Assembly: GCF_003298775.1 (NCBI RefSeq)
Contig: NZ_QNTQ01000005.1
Location: 211,074 to 275,073, forward strand
DNA: 64,000 nucleotides
Reading direction: 5' to 3'
Origin: Rhodosalinus halophilus
GTDB lineage: Bacteria > Pseudomonadota > Alphaproteobacteria > Rhodobacterales > Rhodobacteraceae
The notes beneath the pieces are model-generated. The model did no database searches. It saw only the letters and a program-made list of their open reading frames with translations, and was not told where the DNA came from. Positions 8,524 to 16,355 of the stretch are shown piece by piece. The stretch's first letter is position 1; every line of letters begins with the position of its first letter. A program made the position numbers and the translations under genes.

Positions 8524-8548
8524 GGAACGAAGCGCGCCCGCCGCCGTT
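8524..8548 (+). promoter_or_regulatory. EcfG-type promoter, perfect GGAAC-N16-CGTT
   Basis: GGAAC (8524-8528), 16 bases, CGTT (8545-8548), ending 30 bases before the ATG at 8579. It is divergent from the copy at 8493-8517; the two -35 boxes are six bases apart. Confidence 0.75.
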
Positions 8549-8578
8549 TCCTGCTCCCTGACGAAGAATGGAGACCCG

Positions 8579-9280
8579 ATGGCCTACACGATCCCGCTTC
8601 TCGAGATTGCGCCGGTCACGCACGACACGAACCGGCTCGTCTTCGAAAAACCGATGGGCTTCGAGTTCGTCCCGGGGCAGGCCGTCGAGATGACGCTGGA
8701 CCGCGACGGCTGGCGGGACGAGCGCCGGCCCTTCACGATGACGAGCCAGCCGGAGGACGCGCACCTCGAGTTCGTCATCAAGAGCTATCCCGACCACGAC
8801 GGGGTGACAGCCCGCATTCCCGAAATGCGGCCGGGCGATCGCGTCCGCATTGGCGCGCCCTGGGGCGCGATCCACGATGCTGGGCCCGGCGTCTTCGTCG
8901 CGGGTGGCGCGGGGCTCACGCCCTTCATCTCGATCCTGCGTCGGCGCGCGCGCGACGGGGCGCTCGGCGGATGCCACCTCGTCTTCTCGAACAAGGCCGA
9001 GCAGGACATCATCCTGCGCCAGGAGTGGGAGCGCGCGCCGGACCTGCGTACCAGTTTCGTGCTGGACGCGCCGCACGAAACCTTTCCGCAGGGGCCGCTC
9101 GACGCGGAGTTACTGGGCCGCCTCGTCGGCGACTTTTCGGGGCTTTTCTACCTCTGCGGCCCGCCGCCGATGGAGAAGGCCGTCCGCGACGCCCTCGCCG
9201 CGCACGGCGTCGGGGACGACGGCATCGTGTCCGAGGAGATGCCGCCGAAGGAGGAGCGCGACGCGCTTTTCGAAAGTTGA
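8579..9280 (+). CDS. Ferredoxin-NADP reductase-like FAD/NAD(P)-binding oxidoreductase
   Basis: A 233-residue single-chain reductase. The N-terminal FAD-binding beta barrel includes RRPFTMTSQP (about residue 43, matching the RxYS/T flavin motif). The NAD(P)-binding half has GGAGLTPFISILR (about 102) and ends with YLCGPPPMEKAVRDAL and a C-terminal acidic tail. It would move electrons from NAD(P)H through FAD to an unknown acceptor. There is no fused ferredoxin or globin domain and no acceptor gene nearby. The perfect stress promoter upstream points to a role in stress redox balance. ATG chosen for GGAG spacing. Confidence 0.85.
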   Translation: MAYTIPLLEIAPVTHDTNRLVFEKPMGFEFVPGQAVEMTLDRDGWRDERRPFTMTSQPEDAHLEFVIKSYPDHDGVTARIPEMRPGDRVRIGAPWGAIHDAGPGVFVAGGAGLTPFISILRRRARDGALGGCHLVFSNKAEQDIILRQEWERAPDLRTSFVLDAPHETFPQGPLDAELLGRLVGDFSGLFYLCGPPPMEKAVRDALAAHGVGDDGIVSEEMPPKEERDALFES

Positions 9281-9289
9281 GCGCTTAGC

Positions 9290-9314
9290 GGAACAGCGGC
9301 GCCACGGGCACGTT
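9290..9314 (+). promoter_or_regulatory. EcfG-type promoter, perfect GGAAC-N16-CGTT
   Basis: GGAAC (9290-9294), 16 bases, CGTT (9311-9314), 97 bases before the ATG of the PRC-barrel gene at 9411. It lies in the short gap after the reductase stop codon. Confidence 0.75.
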
Positions 9315-9410
9315 GGGGGCCAATGAATGAGGTTCGCGCCGCCAGCTCCCGGATGCTTCGGGATCGCGGCGGCGCGAACGAACGACACGCAAGCTTCGAA
9401 GGAGACATCC

Positions 9411-10082
9411 ATGAAACGCGCAACTCTTCTCGCCTCGGTCGCCGCGCTCGCAGCCGCGCCGGTCTTCGCCGACAGCCATGATGGCGAAAACGGCGGTCAG
9501 ACCGCGATGCAGGAGCAGAACGGCGAGGCACAGACGTCGGAGCAGCAGTCCGACATGGCCTCCGGTCAGGACGATCAGGAGACCGGCATGATGTCGGGCG
9601 AAGACGGCGAGCAATCCGACATGGCCTCCGGCCAGGGGGATGAGACGGACATGGCCGCCGACGAGACCGACGCCACAGAGGACAACGGCGTGGTCGCGAT
9701 GGACGAGCACGCCAGCGGGATCACCTCGGGCGAAATGACCACGAACATGCTGCGCGCCTCCGAGATCATCGGCGGCGACGTCTATGCCGTCGAGCAGGAA
9801 TGGTCCGACGACGAGTGGGCGGCTTCCGAGGTCTTTGACACGATCGAGGACGGCTGGCAGGAAGTTGGCGACATCTCCGACGTGGTGCTCAGCAAGGACG
9901 GCAAGGCCGTGGGGCTCGTCATCGAGCACGGCGGCTTCCTCGACATCGGCGACGACAACGTCCTGCTGTCGATGAAGGACGTCCGCCGGGTCGAGACCGG
10001 CGGCGGCGACATCGACTATGTCACAAACATGACCGAGAGCAGCATCGAAGGCATGCCGGAGGTCGAAGAAAACTGGTTCTGA
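9411..10082 (+). CDS. Secreted acidic PRC-barrel domain protein
   Basis: A 223-residue protein with a signal peptide ending AAAPVFADS. A long low-complexity acidic region (about residues 25-95) repeats QSDMASGQ and GEDGE-like units and is rich in Asp, Glu, Met and Gln. The C-terminal PRC barrel (about 105-215) includes LRASEIIGGDVY, EVGDISDVVLSKDGKAVGLVIE and LSMKDVRRV. PRC barrels bind small ligands or partner proteins; secreted ones in alphaproteobacteria are frequent stress-induced genes of unknown role. It has its own stress promoter and its own terminator, so it is monocistronic. Confidence 0.88.
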   Translation: MKRATLLASVAALAAAPVFADSHDGENGGQTAMQEQNGEAQTSEQQSDMASGQDDQETGMMSGEDGEQSDMASGQGDETDMAADETDATEDNGVVAMDEHASGITSGEMTTNMLRASEIIGGDVYAVEQEWSDDEWAASEVFDTIEDGWQEVGDISDVVLSKDGKAVGLVIEHGGFLDIGDDNVLLSMKDVRRVETGGGDIDYVTNMTESSIEGMPEVEENWF

Positions 10083-10104
10083 GGTCCGACCCGGACCGAA
10101 GGGA

Positions 10105-10138
10105 GGCCCCGGCCGCGCACGGCGCGGCGGGGCCTTTT
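10105..10138 (+). terminator. Rho-independent terminator after the PRC-barrel gene
   Basis: GGCCCCG plus CCGCGC (10105-10118, one bulged G) pair with GCGCGG plus CGGGGCC (10122-10134), followed by TTTT (10135-10138). It starts 23 bases after the stop codon. Confidence 0.8.
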
Positions 10139-10163
10139 CCGTTTCCGGCGCCGCGCCCGCGCG

Positions 10164-10189
10164 GGAACTCTTTGCCGCCGGAGCGGGTT
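10164..10189 (+). promoter_or_regulatory. EcfG-type promoter variant GGAAC-N17-GGTT
   Basis: GGAAC (10164-10168), 17 bases, GGTT (10186-10189), 94 bases before the ATG at 10284. One mismatch to CGTT. It would drive the three-gene holin-X/DUF3618 operon. Confidence 0.55.
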
Positions 10190-10283
10190 GATCCGCCGAC
10201 CTGATCGGGCATGACCCGCGACGCGACCGGCCTCCGGGGCCGGTCATCTCCGCATCGCCCGACACCGCCTGAAGGAGGCACGC

Positions 10284-10823
10284 ATGACCGATCCCACACG
10301 AGAGGCCGAGGCTGCGGCACAGGCTGTCACCGAAGAGGCGCGCGACGCGGTCGCTGAGGCCCGCGAAGCGGCCGCCCGCTCGCTGGACGAGGCCGGTCGC
10401 CGCGCGCGGGAAGAGGCGAATGCCCGCGTGTCGCAGGCCGCCGACGACGCGGCCGCCGAGGCCGCGAACGCCGCCCGCGCCGCCGAGGATGCCGCGGCAG
10501 AGTTCGGCGCCGACAGCGTCGAGGCGAAGGCGCTCAGGAGCATCGCGCAGTTCCTGGAAGATACCGCCGAACGTCTACACGCGCTCGATCTGGAAAGCAT
10601 GGTTCACGGCGTCGACCGTTTCGCGCAGCGCCACCCGATGGCGTTCCTGGCAGGCGCTGCGGCGCTGGGCTTCGCCGCGGCGCGGCTCCTGCGCGCCGCG
10701 GATCGTGCCGATGCGTCCGACGCCGCACCCGGGCCGTCGCAATCGGCGACCTCTGCGGGCTTCGGCGGTCCCGCCGGCGCAGTCTCGCCGCAGACCGGCA
10801 CCGGGGAGGATGACGGCCCATGA
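10284..10823 (+). CDS. Ala-rich coiled-coil protein with membrane anchor (YqjD/DUF883-like)
   Basis: A 179-residue protein. Residues 1-75 are an almost unbroken Ala/Glu/Arg amphipathic helix. A second helix contains FLEDTAERLHALD, followed by RHPMAFLAGAAALGFAAARLL (about 113-133), a short glycine-zipper membrane segment as in DUF883 and DUF3618 proteins. The tail is Ser/Gly/Pro-rich. No enzyme motif is present. It is first in an operon whose next gene starts inside its stop codon (ATGA), and the neighbours are of the same membrane-associated type. Probably a membrane-tethered stress protein; the function is not known. Confidence 0.7.
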   Translation: MTDPTREAEAAAQAVTEEARDAVAEAREAAARSLDEAGRRAREEANARVSQAADDAAAEAANAARAAEDAAAEFGADSVEAKALRSIAQFLEDTAERLHALDLESMVHGVDRFAQRHPMAFLAGAAALGFAAARLLRAADRADASDAAPGPSQSATSAGFGGPAGAVSPQTGTGEDDGP

Positions 10824-11227
10824 GCGAGCAGGAACCTCCCCGCCGTTCCGCCGCCGCGCTCCTCGTGCAGGCGTTCGACCAGGCGCGCGGCCTTCTGCGC
10901 CGGGAACTGGATCTGGCGCGGGCCGAGGCGGATCGAAGCCTGCGGAGCGCTGGCGCCGCGCTGGGCCTGCTGGCCGTCGCCCTGCTGCTCGCGATCACCG
11001 CGCTCGACGTGCTGGCCGAAGCGGCCGTGCTGGCTCTGGAGCGCTCGGGGCTCACGCCTGGGTGGGCCGCCGTGCTCGTGGGCGGGGCGCTCGCGCTGGT
11101 CGCCTTGGTCGTCGCATGGCGCGGCCTGCGCGATCTCGACCGTGCGCGCCTCGCGCCCGAGCGGGTGGGCGAAAGCCTCCGCGAGGATGCGCGCCGGGTG
11201 AAGGAGGCGGCAGATGCCGGACACTGA
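10820..11227 (+). CDS. Phage-holin-X / DUF1469 family membrane protein
   Basis: A 135-residue protein of the putative holin-X (DUF1469) family. A charged N-terminal helix (ALLVQAFDQARGLLRRELDLARAEADRSLR) precedes two membrane helices at about residues 43-65 and 78-98, and an Arg-rich C-terminal tail. Despite the family name nothing around it is phage. In proteobacteria it is regularly found with YqjD and DUF3618-like genes, as here. Translation is coupled to the preceding gene by ATGA. Its own end overlaps the next start by 14 bases. Confidence 0.85.
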   Translation: MSEQEPPRRSAAALLVQAFDQARGLLRRELDLARAEADRSLRSAGAALGLLAVALLLAITALDVLAEAAVLALERSGLTPGWAAVLVGGALALVALVVAWRGLRDLDRARLAPERVGESLREDARRVKEAADAGH

Positions 11228-11798
11228 AAGCCCCGAGACCATTGCGCGCGACATCGCCAAGCGGCGCGCGGCGCTGGCCGCTACGGTGGAAGAGCTTCAG
11301 TCGCGCGCCGCGCCGAGCGCGCTCGTCGCGGCGGCAGGCGAGGCTCTGCGCAAGGAGGGGCCCGACCTCGCGAAGCTGACAGCGCGCAGGCTCGCGCGCA
11401 ACCCGGGGGCCACGGCGATGCTGCTGGGTGGCCTGGCCTGGCTGGCGGCCGGAAGGTCGCAGACCGCAGACACGGCCGACTCCGCGCAAGCCGACTCCGG
11501 CGAGGGCATCGGCCGGCACCTGCGCCGCGAGACGCAGGCGCATCCCGTGCTGGCCGGAAGCCTGGCCGCACTTGCGGGCGGCGCGCTCGGCGCGGCCGTC
11601 TTCGCGGCGGCGCGGCGGCGCGGCGAGGCGCGGCCCGAGGAGGCGCTTGACATCGAGGCGCGCATCGCCGCCGGCCGGGCGGAGACCGTCTGGCAGCTCG
11701 AGCGCGCACGCGCCGAGCGCGGCGAGGCGCTGGCCGGACGCGACCGCGTGCAGGCGCCGGCGATGCCGTCCGCGGCGGCGGCACGCGAAGACGTCTGA
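11214..11798 (+). CDS. DUF3618 domain membrane-associated protein
   Basis: A 194-residue protein. The N-terminus (ETIARDIAKRRAALAATVEELQSR) is the DUF3618 signature. Two glycine-rich membrane segments follow at about 65-80 and 105-124 (HPVLAGSLAALAGGALGAAVF), then an Arg/Glu-rich tail that may be coiled coil. DUF3618 proteins are anchored to the inner membrane and have no known reaction. It is third in the operon and overlaps the holin-X gene. The operon ends here; a gap of 388 bases follows. Confidence 0.8.
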   Translation: MPDTESPETIARDIAKRRAALAATVEELQSRAAPSALVAAAGEALRKEGPDLAKLTARRLARNPGATAMLLGGLAWLAAGRSQTADTADSAQADSGEGIGRHLRRETQAHPVLAGSLAALAGGALGAAVFAAARRRGEARPEEALDIEARIAAGRAETVWQLERARAERGEALAGRDRVQAPAMPSAAAAREDV

Positions 11799-12186
11799 TC
11801 GCGCGCGCCATCGGGCCTCGCTCTAAACGCGACGGAGCTGCGGTGCCCGACGCCGCCTCGTTCGGCTCGACCGCGCGGAGCCCCGGACGGCGGCCCACGG
11901 TGCTGCCAACGTGCGACTGCCTCCACTCTTGCCCCTCGCACCCCCACGCGCCGCACCCCTGACAGTCCACCGGAGCGCGCCGAGACAGCCGGTGCGCGGA
12001 TATTCGCCGGTCTCCCTGTGCGGCGGAACACCGCACGCGCCGCGCGAGTTGAACGAATGCGATGCCGAGAAGGCGGGCGTGACCGACCGGAACGCGGAAC
12101 GCCCCGCGAGACCGGGGCACAGAGGCGCCACGGGCGCTCCGGCCTCACCGCTTTCGCCAGCTCGCGCGTGCAAGGGAGGTGCTGGC
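11799..12186 (+). other. Intergenic region with sigma-gene promoter and leader hairpin
   Basis: There is no convincing coding sequence. It contains the GGAAC-N17-AGTT element at 12025-12050. The presumed leader of the sigma gene has a short hairpin, GCCCCG (12101-12106) with CGGGGC (12113-12118). The strong GGGAGGT ribosome site lies directly before 12187. The first 200 bases show nothing else I can name. Confidence 0.5.
12025..12050 (+). promoter_or_regulatory. Candidate autoregulatory EcfG-type promoter, GGAAC-N17-AGTT
   Basis: GGAAC (12025-12029), 17 bases, AGTT (12047-12050), one mismatch to CGTT, 136 bases before the ECF sigma gene. If used by the same sigma factor it would give positive autoregulation. 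Confidence 0.45.
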
Positions 12187-12843
12187 ATGACCGCAAGATG
12201 GACGGAACCCGCACGCGCCGCGGTCGCAGAAGCGCGCGGCGCCGCTCGCTCCGGCCGTCCGCAGCGACGCGCCCAGCCCGATCGCGCGACGCGCGATGCC
12301 CTGCAGCAGGAGATGCTCGAAGAAGTCCGGGCGCTGCGCGCCTTCGCGATCAGCCTCACCCGCGACGGAACCCAGGCCGACGACCTTGTGCAGGAGACGC
12401 TGATGAAGGCCTGGTCCAACCTGGGCAGCTTCACGCCCGGGACCAACATGCGCGCCTGGCTCTTCACCATCCTGCGCAACACCTTCTATTCCGAGCGCCG
12501 AAAGGCCCGCCGCGAGGTCGCCGACGAGGACGGCGAGCGCGCGGGCGATCTCGCGGTGAAGCCCTCGCACGACGGGCGGCTGAACCTGCGCGATTTCCGC
12601 CGGGCCTTTGCGCAGTTGAGCGACGAGCAGCGTGAGGTGCTGATCCTCGTCGGGGCGCTCCAGCATTCCTACGAGGACGCGGCGGCGATGTGCGGCGTCC
12701 GCGTCGGCACGATCAAGAGCCGCCTGAACCGCGGCCGCGCCCGGCTCGCCGAACTCATGGGGCTGGACGGGCGGCAGGCGACCGAGGCCACCGATCCGAT
12801 CACCTCGGCAGTCGTGGCGCAGAACGGCCGCAACGCCGGCTGA
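12187..12843 (+). CDS. ECF RNA polymerase sigma factor, EcfG-like
   Basis: A 218-residue sigma-70 family protein. Region 2 (about residues 45-110) has LRAFAISLTRDGTQADDLVQETLMKAW and AWLFTILRNTFYSERRKARRE. Region 4 (about 140-195) has LSDEQREVLILVG, YEDAAAMCGVRVGTIKSRL and RGRARLAELMG. These resemble the alphaproteobacterial EcfG/RpoE-like group that drives general stress genes. A basic, Ala-rich N-terminal extension of about 35 residues is unusual. No anti-sigma NepR or PhyR gene is adjacent. Many neighbouring genes carry GGAAC...CGTT promoters, so it is a good candidate for their activator, but a distant paralogue could be the true one. Confidence 0.85.
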   Translation: MTARWTEPARAAVAEARGAARSGRPQRRAQPDRATRDALQQEMLEEVRALRAFAISLTRDGTQADDLVQETLMKAWSNLGSFTPGTNMRAWLFTILRNTFYSERRKARREVADEDGERAGDLAVKPSHDGRLNLRDFRRAFAQLSDEQREVLILVGALQHSYEDAAAMCGVRVGTIKSRLNRGRARLAELMGLDGRQATEATDPITSAVVAQNGRNAG

Positions 12844-12857
12844 GACCCCGCGCGGCG

Positions 12858-12887
12858 TTGGACGCGCGACGCGCGGTCGCCTACCCT
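12858..12887 (+). promoter_or_regulatory. Possible sigma-70 promoter giving a leaderless amidoligase mRNA
   Basis: TTGGAC (12858-12863), 18 bases, TACCCT (12882-12887). The ATG follows 7 bases after the -10 box, where transcription would normally start, and no Shine-Dalgarno sequence is visible before it. Cotranscription from the sigma gene is the alternative. Confidence 0.35.
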
Positions 12888-12894
12888 TGCCCGC

Positions 12895-13935
12895 ATGGCC
12901 GATACCTCGCACCCCAGGACGCTGCCAACGGCGCCACCCGCGGCGCGCTTTCCGGTGCTGCCCGATCTGCCGGAGGGGCCCGGCGCGCCGCGGCCGGTGG
13001 GCATCGAGGTGGAATTCGGAGCCCTGCCACCCGAGCGGGCCGCCGAAATCTGCGAGGATCGCTTCGGCGGAGACCTCCGGCAGGTCTCGGCGAGCGAATG
13101 GAGGCTGGAGGGCAGCCGGGTGGGCAATCTGAAGATCTACCTCGACAGCGCCTGGCGGCCGGGCGGAAGCGACAGGGCCGCCGAGATGGGCGTCGCCGTG
13201 GCGCGGCAGGTGGTGCCGATCGAGATCGTCACCGAGCCGCTGCCGCAGACGCGCCTGCCCGAGATCGATGCGCTGGTCGCCGAACTCGCGGCTGCTGGAG
13301 CCGAAGGCTCGCGGGCGCATCTGCTGCACGGCTTCGGGCTGCACCTCAACATCGCGCTCGCAGATCCCGAGACCGGCCGCGACCTGCTGCGCGTTGCGCG
13401 CGCCTTCGCGCTGCTCGAGGACTGGTTGCGCGCGCGCGATCCGCTCGACCTGAGCCGCCGCGTCCTGCCCTTCACCGCGCCTTTCCCCGCGGCCTTCGTC
13501 GAGGCGCTCGCAGCGCTCGCGCCCTCGGATCCGCCCGCGCGGCTTTTCGACCTGATCGACGCGCATCTGACCTCGCGCAACCACGGGCTCGATCTCATGC
13601 CGGCCTATGCCCATCTCGCGCCGGAACGGTTCGCGCGGCACGCCGCCGCCGCCGCGGGGGCAGTGGCGGCGCGGCCCGCCTACCACTTCCGCATGCCTGA
13701 AAGCCGGATCGGCGAGCCGGAGTGGAGCCTGTCCTACGACTGGCGGCGCTGGTGGCTGGTCGAGCGCGTGGCGTCGGAGAACACGCTCGCGGCGCGTGTC
13801 GCGGCGGCGCGGCAGGAAGCCGCGGCGGCCTCCCCCTTCGCCGACCGGGCGGACGAGGGCGCGCCGGTCACGCAGGCACTTGGAAGCTTCGCGGCCCTCG
13901 CGCCCCGCGGCGGACCCGGGCCGGGGGCCGCATGA
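12895..13935 (+). CDS. Amidoligase family protein (glutamine synthetase-like COOH-NH2 ligase)
   Basis: A 346-residue protein of the Amidoligase_2 family. The N-terminal GIEVEFG (about residue 38) is the metal/ATP-binding strand of these glutamine-synthetase-like ligases. Further blocks are WRLEGSRVGNLKIYLD, VVPIEIVTEPLP and the histidine-rich HLLHGFGLHLNIAL (about 142). Such enzymes join a carboxylate to an amine using ATP. The next gene, overlapping by ATGA, is a class I glutamine amidotransferase/gamma-glutamyl hydrolase, the partner seen repeatedly with this family. The product is unknown: a small amide, peptide tag or modified envelope component are options. Confidence 0.88.
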   Translation: MADTSHPRTLPTAPPAARFPVLPDLPEGPGAPRPVGIEVEFGALPPERAAEICEDRFGGDLRQVSASEWRLEGSRVGNLKIYLDSAWRPGGSDRAAEMGVAVARQVVPIEIVTEPLPQTRLPEIDALVAELAAAGAEGSRAHLLHGFGLHLNIALADPETGRDLLRVARAFALLEDWLRARDPLDLSRRVLPFTAPFPAAFVEALAALAPSDPPARLFDLIDAHLTSRNHGLDLMPAYAHLAPERFARHAAAAAGAVAARPAYHFRMPESRIGEPEWSLSYDWRRWWLVERVASENTLAARVAAARQEAAAASPFADRADEGAPVTQALGSFAALAPRGGPGPGAA

Positions 13936-14633
13936 CCGCTTCGGTGCGCCCACGCATCGCCGTGACCACCTCGGCACGCTCGGGCTGGCGGATCTTTCCG
14001 CTGGTCGCGCTCAACATCTGGCTCGCCGGCGGCCGCGCCGTGCGCTGGGGCACCGGGCGGGCGGCAGAGCTCGACACGGTGGACGGCCTCGTGATCGGCG
14101 GCGGCGACGACATCTCGCCCGCGCTCTACGGTGGCGAGATCCGCGCCGAGGTGCGGCTCGACCCGGCGCGCGACGCCCTCGAGCGGCGCCTCGCGGAGGA
14201 GGCGCTCGAGCGGGGAATCCCCGTGCTGGGGATCTGCCGCGGCGCACAGATGCTCAACGTGGCTCTGGGCGGCACGCTGCACGCGGATGCCTACGCCGCC
14301 TATCCCGGTTCGCACCGTTACAAGACGATCCTGCCGCGCCGCCGGGTGCGGGCCTGCGCCGGCACGATGCTGGCGAGGCTCGCGGGCCGCGAAGAGATGT
14401 GGGTGAACGCGCTGCACACGCAGGCGGTCGATCGCCTCGGCGCGGGCCTGCGGATCGCCGCGACGGATTCCGGCGGCATGGTGCAGGCCATCGAGCGCCC
14501 CGCACCGCCCTTCGCGCTGGGCGTGCAGTGGCATCCGGAGCACCTCTTCTACAAGCGCCAGCAGCGTCAGATCTTCGCTGCGCTGACCGAGGCGGCTTCG
14601 CATCGCGCCCTCGGCGCCCCGGCGACCGCCTGA
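13932..14633 (+). CDS. Class I glutamine amidotransferase / gamma-glutamyl hydrolase (PuuD-like)
   Basis: A 233-residue protein. The oxyanion strand GGGDDISPALYGG (about residue 55) matches PuuD-type enzymes. The nucleophile elbow is GICRGAQMLNVALGG (Cys at about 99) and the catalytic His-Glu pair is in QWHPEHL (about 198). It would hydrolyse a gamma-glutamyl amide or supply ammonia. Translationally coupled to the amidoligase, so it may supply nitrogen to it, or edit or break down its product. The C-terminus is a short Ala-rich tail. Convergent with the phospholipase D-like gene. Confidence 0.87.
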   Translation: MTASVRPRIAVTTSARSGWRIFPLVALNIWLAGGRAVRWGTGRAAELDTVDGLVIGGGDDISPALYGGEIRAEVRLDPARDALERRLAEEALERGIPVLGICRGAQMLNVALGGTLHADAYAAYPGSHRYKTILPRRRVRACAGTMLARLAGREEMWVNALHTQAVDRLGAGLRIAATDSGGMVQAIERPAPPFALGVQWHPEHLFYKRQQRQIFAALTEAASHRALGAPATA

Positions 14634-14651
14634 CGGCGCGCGGCGCCGCAC

Positions 14652-16265
14652 TCACATCATTTCCTGCGGCAGAAAGGGGATCGGCCGGCCGAAGCGGCGC
14701 GGCGCCTTGCGCGGAAAGGGCAGGAGAAAGCCGCGCCGCTCGTCCGGGCGGCTTGCGGCATTGTCCTCGGCCAGCCGCGCCCAGGCTTCGGGCGCGGCCT
14801 GTGGATCGAACAGCTCCGGCCCGGCATCCTCTGGAAGCCAGTGGCGCATCAGACGCTCCTGCAGGAACGCCGCCTGGTCGGGTGCCTCGAGCGCGACCCC
14901 GGCTTCCGTATCCCAGCGGTGCGAGCGCCCGTTGAGGTTGGCCGAGGAAACGACCGCCGTGCGCCCGTCGAAGACCGACACCTTCGCGTGAACATAGACG
15001 ATCGGCGCGTCGTGGATCACGGCGCGCGTGCCATCAGGTGGCCGCGCGCGTGGCTGCGCCGGCGAGACGAAGGTCGCGCGCGCGCCAAAGGCCGTCTTGA
15101 CCCTCTCGACGCAGCGCGCCTGGAGATGTTCGCCGAAGCGCACGGATAGCCCCGTGTCGCCGAGAAAGGCGGCGGGCTCCGGCGCGGCCGGCAGCACCAC
15201 GATCAGCCGGAGCCCGGGCGCCTCGCGGGCCCGCCGCGCGAGCGCGCTCGCAAAGCGAAGATCCCGCAGGAACTGCGACTCGAAGTATACGAGTTGCTGT
15301 GCGCCCTCCACTTCGGCGAGCGTGCGGTCGTAGATCTCACGGGCCACGGGCTTCGGCCCGAGGCGAAGCCGCGCCGGGCCGCGCCGGCGGCGCGCGAGGG
15401 TGCGCAGCAGGCCGGGGCGCGGCGCAGGCGTCCGACGTCCGTCGAGCTCCTCGAGAAACCTGTCGAGATGGGCCTCGGCCGAGGCCGCCACGGGCCCGGA
15501 CAGGCTCAGCGCCACGTCGTGCCATGTCTGCCCCGCGGACTGGTAGTGCCCCAGCCCGTCGGCACGCCTGTCGTCGAGGTCGAGCCCGCCGATGAAGAGC
15601 CGTTCGCCGTCTGCCACGGCGAGCTTCTGGTGATGGGTGCAGGGCCGGAGCGGCGGAAGCGCCGAGCGGCGGCGCCGCAGCCGTCCTTCGCGGGTTTCGG
15701 TGACCCACCCGCGAAGCGCCACCGCATCGGTGAGCCATTCCGCGCGCTCCGCCCGCGTCAGCGCGTTGAGGTGCCGCGCCGTGCGGGCGAGGTAGCGGCG
15801 CGCGAGCGGCGCGAAGACGACGCGGAAGACCGGCCCCACCTCGGCGGGGTGCATCGCCACCCGGATCTCGAGCTCTTGCGCCACGCCGGCGCGTTCCGCC
15901 GCCTCCTGGAACAGGCGCGCGCTCTTGTGCGCGCGCCGGTGCAGATCCGGCGCGGCGACCGGATCGAAGTCGCTCAGCACGAGGCGCACCTGCACGCCGC
16001 GCGCGAGCGTGTCGATCACGAGCCCGCACCAGTCGTCGAAACGCGATCGCGCCTCCGCCGACTGCAGCTGCGTCGTCGGATCGAAGATGCGAAAGCCGGC
16101 CACGATCCGCCGCTCGGCGGAAAGAAACATCTGCTCGAGACAGGGAAAGGCCTCTTCCGCCGTCAGCATCACACGCAGATCGTCGTAGCCGCCGGGCGCG
16201 GCCGGCGCCGGCACGCCGCCCGGCCGGCCGCGGCGGTCTTGCGCACGGTTCGGAGTGTCCTGCAT
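14652..16265 (-). CDS. Phospholipase D-like protein with two HKD motifs
   Basis: A 537-residue PLD-superfamily protein. The two catalytic motifs are HQKLAVAD (about residue 210) and HAKVSVFD (about 425), the latter followed by SSANLNGRS. Both are complete HxKx4D motifs, so the enzyme should be active as a phosphodiesterase or phosphatidyltransferase. No signal peptide is evident, suggesting a cytoplasmic or peripheral membrane enzyme. The ATG at 16265 is preferred because GGGAG precedes it. It lies 90 bases downstream of ligD on the same strand and may be cotranscribed; a role in membrane lipid remodelling or nucleic acid ends is open. Confidence 0.87.
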   Translation of the reverse strand: MQDTPNRAQDRRGRPGGVPAPAAPGGYDDLRVMLTAEEAFPCLEQMFLSAERRIVAGFRIFDPTTQLQSAEARSRFDDWCGLVIDTLARGVQVRLVLSDFDPVAAPDLHRRAHKSARLFQEAAERAGVAQELEIRVAMHPAEVGPVFRVVFAPLARRYLARTARHLNALTRAERAEWLTDAVALRGWVTETREGRLRRRRSALPPLRPCTHHQKLAVADGERLFIGGLDLDDRRADGLGHYQSAGQTWHDVALSLSGPVAASAEAHLDRFLEELDGRRTPAPRPGLLRTLARRRRGPARLRLGPKPVAREIYDRTLAEVEGAQQLVYFESQFLRDLRFASALARRAREAPGLRLIVVLPAAPEPAAFLGDTGLSVRFGEHLQARCVERVKTAFGARATFVSPAQPRARPPDGTRAVIHDAPIVYVHAKVSVFDGRTAVVSSANLNGRSHRWDTEAGVALEAPDQAAFLQERLMRHWLPEDAGPELFDPQAAPEAWARLAEDNAASRPDERRGFLLPFPRKAPRRFGRPIPFLPQEMM

Positions 16266-16355
16266 GTGCCGTCGTCTCCCGCCTCGTTCGTCCGTGGCAC
16301 GTGGAGGCAAGACCCCGGCGGCGGTGCAGGTTCCTTTCAGCGCGGCGACGGACTT

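Noticed and set aside
9550..9660. Tandem DNA repeat or CRISPR-like array in the PRC-barrel gene
   Set aside because: The repeat is imperfect, encodes QSDMASGQ-like acidic peptide repeats in frame and lacks uniform repeats with unique spacers.
10820..11227. Prophage from the holin family name
   Set aside because: The protein is a holin-X/DUF1469 membrane protein that occurs widely in bacterial genomes; no phage structural, integrase or lysis genes lie nearby.
16310..16334. Stress promoter for the PLD-like gene using GGAAC at 16330-16334
   Set aside because: No CGTT-like box at 16 or 17 bases; cotranscription with ligD is more likely.
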